The translations under genes were made by a program, and so were the position numbers. Under the pieces are notes generated by a model. It was not told the DNA's origin. It did no database searches and saw only the letters and a program-made list of their open reading frames with translations. From NCBI GenBank assembly GCA_002730485.1, contig PCAH01000090.1, positions 1 to 8,329 of the forward strand: a stretch of 8,329 nucleotides of DNA, in the 5' to 3' direction. Of the stretch, positions 4,357 to 8,329 are shown piece by piece; within the stretch, counting starts at the first letter, position 1; every line of letters begins with the position of its first letter. This DNA is from Dehalococcoidia bacterium. Lineage in GTDB: Bacteria > Chloroflexota > Dehalococcoidia > UBA3495.

Positions 4357-5595
4357 ATGGCTTCAGAATCCCCGTCGATGACAAAGACGGAAAGAAACCT
4401 TTGGTCGGCCATCGTCTCCGAGGCTTTGGCCCACTTGAAATACAACGCCTACGCCCATAGAGCACTGGAAGAAGGCCACCCAGAGGTCGCTCAGGTCTTC
4501 CAGGAAGTGGCCGGAGCGGAGACCATCCACGGCATGAACCACCTGCGGGTTTCAGGCGCGCTGGAGACCACAGCGGTCAATCTGCGGACAGTCACTGAGG
4601 GCGAGTCCAAAGAATACAGCACCATGTATCCCAAGATGATCCAGGACGCCTTGGATGAAGGCCGCCAGGATGCGGCAGACTCGTTTGCTTTGGCCATGGA
4701 CCGGGAACGCCACCACCTGGAGGTGTTCACCAACGCCCTTGAATTGTTGGAAGCCAAGACAGCAGCCATCGCAGCAGCGGACGTCCAACCGGTCGCGCCC
4801 CCACCCTCGGCACCGGAAGCGGCCCCTGGCAGCGCGTTGACCATTGAGACCGATGGCATGACCATGGCTGATTACGTGAGCGCAGCAACGGAGATCGACC
4901 GCGAACGCTGGCGTGTAGCCCGCATGGGACGCCTGCGGGAAGTGGTGTTTGGCGCTCAGGATGGGCTGTTAAGCACAGTGGCATTGGTAACCGGTGTTGC
5001 GGTGGCGGTGGAGAACCAGGCTACCGTACTTGTCGCGGGCCTCGCTGCCGCACTACCTGGGATGCTATCCATGGCAACCGGAGCATTCTTGGGTTCCAGG
5101 GCCGAACAGGATGTCCAGAGGGCTGAGATCGAGCGAGAAGCACAAGAACTTGAAGAGAATCCCGCCGAGGAATTGGCAGAGTTGGTAGTGCTTTACCAGC
5201 GGGAAGGCAAGACCTATCAGGAAGCCAGGCACCTGGCTGACGAAATCTCCCAGGACAAGGAATTGTGGCTGCGCACCCTGGTGGAGAAAGAACTCGGCAT
5301 CAGCCCTGACGATACAACCAATCCCATGAAAGACGCCCTGACAATGGGGATCGCCTTCATTCTGGGGGCCATCGTGCCCATATTGCCCCATTTCTTCATG
5401 GAAGGCGGGCTGGCCATCACCATTTCCATCGCCGCGGCTTTGACCGGTCTGTTCATACTGGGCGTGGGTAAAGGCCGGTTGGTTCAGCGATCGCCGATCC
5501 TGCAGGGAATGGAGATATTGGTCATTGGAGCAATATCTGCTGGAGTCGGGTTCGGGTTAGGCGATTTGATCCCCAGGCTCATCCACATCGGGTAA
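4357..5595 (+). CDS. Ferritin-like (erythrin)/VIT1 fusion: membrane iron storage/export protein
   Basis: A 412-residue fusion. Residues 11-135 are a rubrerythrin-like four-helix di-iron domain with E22 (VSEALAH), E55 and H58 (GAETIHGM), E86 (KEYSTM), and E117 and H120 (DRERHHLEVF) as likely ligands. A Pro/Ala-rich linker follows (139-161). From about 190 comes a CCC1/VIT1 transporter: LREVVFGAQDGLLSTVALV (193-211) is the signature of helix 1, helix 2 is about 224-243, then a long acidic cytoplasmic region (248-313) with the Glu-rich metal-binding helices. Three more membrane helices follow at about 327-347, 352-370 and 385-404. The layout matches MbfA-type proteins, which use the ferritin domain to feed an inner-membrane exporter of Fe2+/Mn2+ and protect against iron and peroxide stress. 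The start was set at ATG 4357 because AAGGA (4344-4348) lies 8 nt upstream; an in-frame GTG at 4324 is less likely. The gene converges on the hydrolase gene with an 18-nt gap. Confidence 0.9.
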   Translation: MASESPSMTKTERNLWSAIVSEALAHLKYNAYAHRALEEGHPEVAQVFQEVAGAETIHGMNHLRVSGALETTAVNLRTVTEGESKEYSTMYPKMIQDALDEGRQDAADSFALAMDRERHHLEVFTNALELLEAKTAAIAAADVQPVAPPPSAPEAAPGSALTIETDGMTMADYVSAATEIDRERWRVARMGRLREVVFGAQDGLLSTVALVTGVAVAVENQATVLVAGLAAALPGMLSMATGAFLGSRAEQDVQRAEIEREAQELEENPAEELAELVVLYQREGKTYQEARHLADEISQDKELWLRTLVEKELGISPDDTTNPMKDALTMGIAFILGAIVPILPHFFMEGGLAITISIAAALTGLFILGVGKGRLVQRSPILQGMEILVIGAISAGVGFGLGDLIPRLIHIG

Positions 5596-5613
5596 AGCCT
5601 TAGGCTGAAATAA

Positions 5614-6525
5614 CTAGCCGTTCACCCTTGATAGCAGGCCACGGGCGGCGGTGATGAAGTCCACCGGATTATCGCCCTGCACTAGATGGCCGGCGTTGGA
5701 GATGGTCTCTGTGGTGCAATCAAACATGACCTCGCCCATCTTGGCCAGGGTCTCCTCGGCAAAGATGTCGCTCCGGTCTCCGCGCAGCACCAGAGATGGA
5801 CAGTCGACTGCCTGAACACACTCCCAGAGCTTCTCCGTGGGCCAGTTGGGGTCACCGCCGCTGCGGCCTCGGTTCTTGGTGGCCGGGTCCCACTTCCAGG
5901 ACCATTTCCCATCTGCGGTCTGGCGAATACTGTATTTCAGCGCGCCCAAGACCTGCTCTTCGGTCCGTCCAGTGTATTCCTGAATCCGATCAGCGAATTC
6001 TTGGAAGCTGTTCAGGTCGTTGGGAAGTTCGCGGAAGTTGCGGATTCTGTCCTGGCCTCGCCGCTGGGTTTCAGGGCCGGTATCGACGATGGTCAGGGAC
6101 CGCAGGGTCTTTGGGTGCCTGGAAGCCCAAATGAAGCTGTTGCGTCCGCCCATGGAGTGGCCCATGAGGTTGAAGTCGTCCAGCCCCAGGCCCTCGATCA
6201 CTCCGTCCATATCGGCCTGCATGGAATCCAAGGAGTAGTTGCCATCGTCCGCCCAGTCGGTGTCACCGTGACCCCGCTGATCGACGGCAATGACATGGTA
6301 GTCCGGGGATAGGTTCAGACTTATGAAATCCCAGCTGTGGGCCTGCTGGGAAACACCGTGGAACATGACCAGTGTAGGCTTGGAGGAATCACCCCACTCA
6401 AGGTAGTGAAAATTCAAACCGTTGGCATTGACCGTCCGGTCTACCGGTTCATTCTCGGCAGTAAAGGGCACTCCCATCTTACGTGCTGCCTGGTGCAAGG
6501 AAAGCCCAAGTGAATGAGACGCCAT
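5614..6525 (-). CDS. Alpha/beta hydrolase
   Basis: A 303-residue cytoplasmic alpha/beta-hydrolase-fold enzyme with all core elements. The oxyanion-hole turn is MFHGVSQ (54-60), followed by VIAVDQRGHGDTDW (78-91). The nucleophile elbow MGHSMGG (121-127) supplies S124. The acid is most likely D253 in LRGDRSDI (247-254), and the catalytic histidine is H280 in NAGHLV. A cap region of roughly residues 155-235, rich in Trp and charged residues, covers the active site. It could be an esterase, epoxide hydrolase-like enzyme or C-C bond hydrolase; the substrate cannot be told from sequence. An upstream in-frame ATG would add 36 residues, but the ATG at 6525 has a strong Shine-Dalgarno (GGAGGA at 6532-6537, 6 nt away) and begins the well-formed protein, so it was chosen. 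A TTGACA hexamer at 6568-6573 on this strand lacks a good -10 partner. Confidence 0.9.
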   Translation of the reverse strand: MASHSLGLSLHQAARKMGVPFTAENEPVDRTVNANGLNFHYLEWGDSSKPTLVMFHGVSQQAHSWDFISLNLSPDYHVIAVDQRGHGDTDWADDGNYSLDSMQADMDGVIEGLGLDDFNLMGHSMGGRNSFIWASRHPKTLRSLTIVDTGPETQRRGQDRIRNFRELPNDLNSFQEFADRIQEYTGRTEEQVLGALKYSIRQTADGKWSWKWDPATKNRGRSGGDPNWPTEKLWECVQAVDCPSLVLRGDRSDIFAEETLAKMGEVMFDCTTETISNAGHLVQGDNPVDFITAARGLLSRVNG

Positions 6526-6727
6526 ATTTGTTCCTCCGGTCAAAGTCCAAAACCATGATAAACCGAGTGTCAAGATTTGTGGTCTCGGCACGCCTGCGAG
6601 GGTCGAAAATTGGGCCTTGAACCAGTCTGGCATTCACTTTCCAGGTGGCTAATGTTATTATTAGACGGTTGCACTTCGTCATTTAACGCAACAAAACCAT
6701 GTGAAGTATCTCCCCCAGGGATTGCCA

Positions 6728-6755
6728 TTGGCGTCCCGGGTTCTCGAAGTACAAA
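6728..6755 (+). promoter_or_regulatory. Weak candidate promoter for bL25
   Basis: TTGGCG (6728-6733) and TACAAA (6750-6755) are separated by 16 nt and would give a leader of about 15 nt. Both hexamers are only 4 of 6 to consensus. This is the best candidate I can see in the 251-nt divergent region, and the remainder of that region has no other clear signal. Confidence 0.25.
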
Positions 6756-6776
6756 TAGACCGGAGACCATCGTCCC

Positions 6777-7421
6777 ATGACCACGAACGCAGTACAGATA
6801 GAACTAGACCCCAGAGAACTGATGGGCAAAAAGGTTGGGCGCTTGCGCCGGGCCGGTATTGTGCCTGTGCACCTCTACGGACCAGGCATGGAACCCCGTT
6901 CCCTGCAATGCCAGTCCTCCACCCTGATACGGACGCTGGCCACAGCCGGCGGTGCCACACCCATCCACATCACCATCGCTGGAGAGTCTGGTACTCACCT
7001 GGCCTTTGCCAGGGAGATCCAATGGCACCCCATGCGTGACGACCTCCTGCACGTCGACCTATTGGCTGCCGATATCACCCGTCCCGTGACAGCCCAGGTT
7101 CCAGTAGTCCTAACCGGCGAATCCGCTGGAGCCCGCTCCGTCAACGGCACCGTGATGCACCAGCTCCGAACTGTTGACGTACAGGCCCTCCCGATGGAGA
7201 TGCCAGGCCAAATTGAAATCGATCTCGCAGTCATGGATAGCCCCGACTCGGTCATCCGAGCTGCTGACCTACCGATTCCGGTTTCTGCCACCCTGTTGAC
7301 CGACTCCGAGGAATTGGTTGTTAGGATCGAGCTGCCGAGGGTCGCCGAGGAAGTAGCCGCCACCGAGGAAGGCAGCGAAGAGGATGCCGAGGGCGGCGCA
7401 GAAGAGGAATCCGAGGAATAA
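6777..7421 (+). CDS. rplY: 50S ribosomal protein bL25, Ctc/TL5 two-domain form
   Basis: A 214-residue ribosomal protein that binds 5S rRNA in the central protuberance of the 50S subunit. Residues 1-93 are the L25 domain: VQIELDPRELMGKKVGRLRR (6-25) followed by AGIVPVHLYGPG (26-37) is the usual start, and IQWHPMRDDLLHVDL (81-95) closes it. Residues 96-188 are the beta-rich TL5/Ctc C-terminal domain. The last 26 residues form a low-complexity acidic tail (Glu, Asp, Ala and Gly), common in long bL25 forms. Length and order fit the Ctc family (sometimes named ctc). A GGAG at 6762-6765 lies 11 nt before the ATG, slightly far but usable. The gene is divergent from the hydrolase. Its stop codon sits in the loop of a small hairpin (7412-7427). 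Confidence 0.92.
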   Translation: MTTNAVQIELDPRELMGKKVGRLRRAGIVPVHLYGPGMEPRSLQCQSSTLIRTLATAGGATPIHITIAGESGTHLAFAREIQWHPMRDDLLHVDLLAADITRPVTAQVPVVLTGESAGARSVNGTVMHQLRTVDVQALPMEMPGQIEIDLAVMDSPDSVIRAADLPIPVSATLLTDSEELVVRIELPRVAEEVAATEEGSEEDAEGGAEEESEE

Positions 7422-7427
7422 TCCTCG
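7412..7427 (+). other. Small hairpin enclosing the bL25 stop codon
   Basis: A 6-bp perfect stem (CGAGGA at 7412-7417 with TCCTCG at 7422-7427) has ATAA as its loop, which contains the TAA stop of bL25. No T-run follows, so it is not a terminator. It could affect translation termination or mRNA ends, or may be chance. Confidence 0.35.
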
Positions 7428-7432
7428 TATCA

Positions 7433-7484
7433 GGACCGAACCACGGTCCCACCCAAACGAACAGCCATCGTCATTGGTGGGATC
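7433..7484 (+). promoter_or_regulatory. Two mutually exclusive stems between bL25 and the DUF3800-like gene
   Basis: Stem A pairs GGACCG (7433-7438) with CGGTCC (7444-7449) around a 5-nt loop. Stem B pairs GGTCCCACC (7445-7453) with GGTGGGATC (7476-7484), with one G-U pair. They share 7445-7449, so only one can form at a time. Such overlap is typical of switching leaders, but no known riboswitch or T-box motif is recognised. Confidence 0.35.
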
Positions 7485-7500
7485 AGGAAACAAGTAAAAA

Positions 7501-7541
7501 CGCCGGAGGAGCGAACCCCTAATCGGGAACGGCCTCCGGCG
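7501..7541 (-). terminator. GC-rich hairpin; terminator-like on the minus strand
   Basis: A perfect 9-bp stem (CGCCGGAGG at 7501-7509 with CCTCCGGCG at 7533-7541) encloses a 23-nt loop with an inner CCC/GGG pairing. In the plus direction the bases after it (GTTGTTCTGG) are a poor U-tract; in the minus direction the stem is followed by TTTTTAC, a good one. It may therefore block antisense transcription, act weakly as the bL25 terminator, or be part of the downstream leader. It ends only 20 nt before the next start codon. Confidence 0.5.
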
Positions 7542-7561
7542 GTTGTTCTGGAGAGAGGAAG

Positions 7562-8329
7562 ATGTTCCTGACCTATGTTGGAGAATCCGGACTAACTGGC
7601 TCAACAGTCACAGACCCTTCTCAGCAATTCCAGATCTATACCGGATTGTTCATCCACGAAAGCCAATCCATCTCGGTGAACGGCGAGTTCAACGCACTCT
7701 GCCGACGCCATTTTGGCGCCCCCCTGGGCGAAGAGGGCGCACCCGATGTGCTTAGGCCCGTCGACATCTATCAGGGTCTAGGGTACTTCTCCTCCTGGGC
7801 TCCCCTGAAGCGCAGCGAACTGATCCAAGATTGCCTGGGGATCATGATTCGGCGCGAAACCCCGGTGATCACGTCCTACGTGAACAAGCAACAGTTCCAC
7901 GACGCCAAAGCAGCCGGAAATAACGACTACGTGAATATGTGGGAGACTCCCACCGGCCCTCTGGTGAACAAGTTCTTCTTCGCTGTGAGCATGTTCCTGG
8001 ACGAACTCAACATGTCTTTGATGTCTGAGGACCAGATCATGGACGGGGCGATGCCCATTGCCAATCACTCACTGATAATGGCCCAGAATGGGGCATCGTT
8101 GGAAGGGAAGTTCATGAGCGAGTTCCTTCGCTCCGATGAGGGTATCGACGCCACGGGCTTGATCGACGATATCTGCTTCGTGGAATCAGCAAACTCCGTG
8201 GGCAACCAGTTGTCCAACCTGATCGCCTATTTCGTACGCCGCTGGCTGCAGAACCCTGACCGCCCCCACCCGTACTTCGATGGCCTCCGCGACAACAAGG
8301 TCATCCAAGTCATCTACCCGGTCAACATC
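7562..8329 (+). CDS. DUF3800-like protein, 3' partial, with altered acidic motif
   Basis: An open frame of 256 codons runs off the right edge. The start ATG at 7562 follows a purine-rich GGAGAGAGGAA (7550-7560). The opening MFLTYVGESG resembles the YxDESG start of DUF3800 proteins; LRPVDIYQGLGYFSSW (64-79) fits the family's ELH-x3-I-x2-G-x-G-x-F block; VNKQQF (107-112) fits the V/I-D-K strand; and SANSVGNQLSNLIAYFVRRWL (209-229, given to locate) fits the S-x3-GIQLAD-L-I ending. The usual acidic residues appear changed: Asp to Gly at position 7, Glu/His missing near 64, Asp to Asn at 219. DUF3800 is often suggested to be an RNase H-like nuclease family, so this copy may be inactive or bind nucleic acid without cutting. 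The frame is intact and codon use looks normal, so it is not an obvious pseudogene. The family assignment is by eye and moderately sure. Confidence 0.6.
   Translation, partial: MFLTYVGESGLTGSTVTDPSQQFQIYTGLFIHESQSISVNGEFNALCRRHFGAPLGEEGAPDVLRPVDIYQGLGYFSSWAPLKRSELIQDCLGIMIRRETPVITSYVNKQQFHDAKAAGNNDYVNMWETPTGPLVNKFFFAVSMFLDELNMSLMSEDQIMDGAMPIANHSLIMAQNGASLEGKFMSEFLRSDEGIDATGLIDDICFVESANSVGNQLSNLIAYFVRRWLQNPDRPHPYFDGLRDNKVIQVIYPVNI

Noticed and set aside
5596..5613. Short palindrome AGCCTTAGGCT between the convergent VIT1 and hydrolase genes as a bidirectional terminator
   Set aside because: The stem is at most 4-5 bp with almost no loop and no T-run on either side, so a terminator cannot be supported.
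5686..6312. A 208-codon open frame on the plus strand opposite the hydrolase
   Set aside because: The minus-strand frame carries a complete alpha/beta-hydrolase signature; the plus frame has no recognisable motif and arises from GC-rich codon bias.
6545..6573. Perfect TTGACA hexamer on the minus strand as -35 of the hydrolase promoter
   Set aside because: At 17 nt spacing the -10 would be TTGGAC, only 2 of 6 to consensus, and the nearby TATCAT is only 7 nt away. No complete promoter can be supported.
6526..6633. ATG at 6633 extending the alpha/beta hydrolase by 36 residues
   Set aside because: A strong GGAGGA lies 6 nt before the internal ATG at 6525; the extension has no hydrolase features and no ribosome binding site.

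Overview
The window looks like a chromosomal piece of a GC-rich member of the Chloroflexota, possibly a Dehalococcoidia/SAR202-type lineage. The lineage call is inferred from gene families: an acVLRF1-type release-factor gene (a family known from Actinobacteria and Chloroflexi), MutS2, a bL25 with a long acidic tail, a tandem NIPSNAP protein and a class II aldolase of the HCOMODA-decarboxylase type. No rRNA or tRNA is present to confirm it. I see no tRNA, CRISPR array, transposase or phage gene. Coding is dense with intact frames, and both ends of the window cut through genes.

Left part (1-988, minus strand): a VLRF1-like peptidyl-tRNA hydrolase/release factor is followed 24 nt later by the N-terminus of MutS2, which runs off the left edge. 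The pair probably forms one transcript and links two proteins whose relatives act on stalled or collided ribosomes. This is the most interesting arrangement in the window.

Middle part (1099-5595, plus strand): a DinB-like four-helix protein with an extra C-terminal domain; a tandem NIPSNAP protein behind a good promoter that overlaps a perfect 14-bp palindrome; then a 352-nt gap. That gap holds two tandem small hairpins, a strong rho-independent terminator and two palindromic repeat units facing each other. After it comes a two-gene operon (class II aldolase plus SnoaL/NTF2-like protein), and then a ferritin-like/VIT1 fusion, an iron-storage and iron-export membrane protein, with palindromes around its promoter.

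Right part: an alpha/beta hydrolase on the minus strand converges on the VIT1 fusion gene with an 18-nt gap. It diverges from the bL25 (Ctc-family) ribosomal protein gene across 251 nt with only weak promoter signals. bL25 is followed by a 140-nt gap rich in inverted repeats, including two mutually exclusive stems and a 9-bp GC hairpin. A DUF3800-like protein then runs off the right edge; its start shows the family fold pattern but has lost the expected acidic residues.

The genes do not form one pathway. Functional groups are translation/ribosome quality control (VLRF1, MutS2, bL25), iron handling (ferritin-VIT1 fusion) and small-molecule catabolism (aldolase, SnoaL-like, hydrolase, NIPSNAP).
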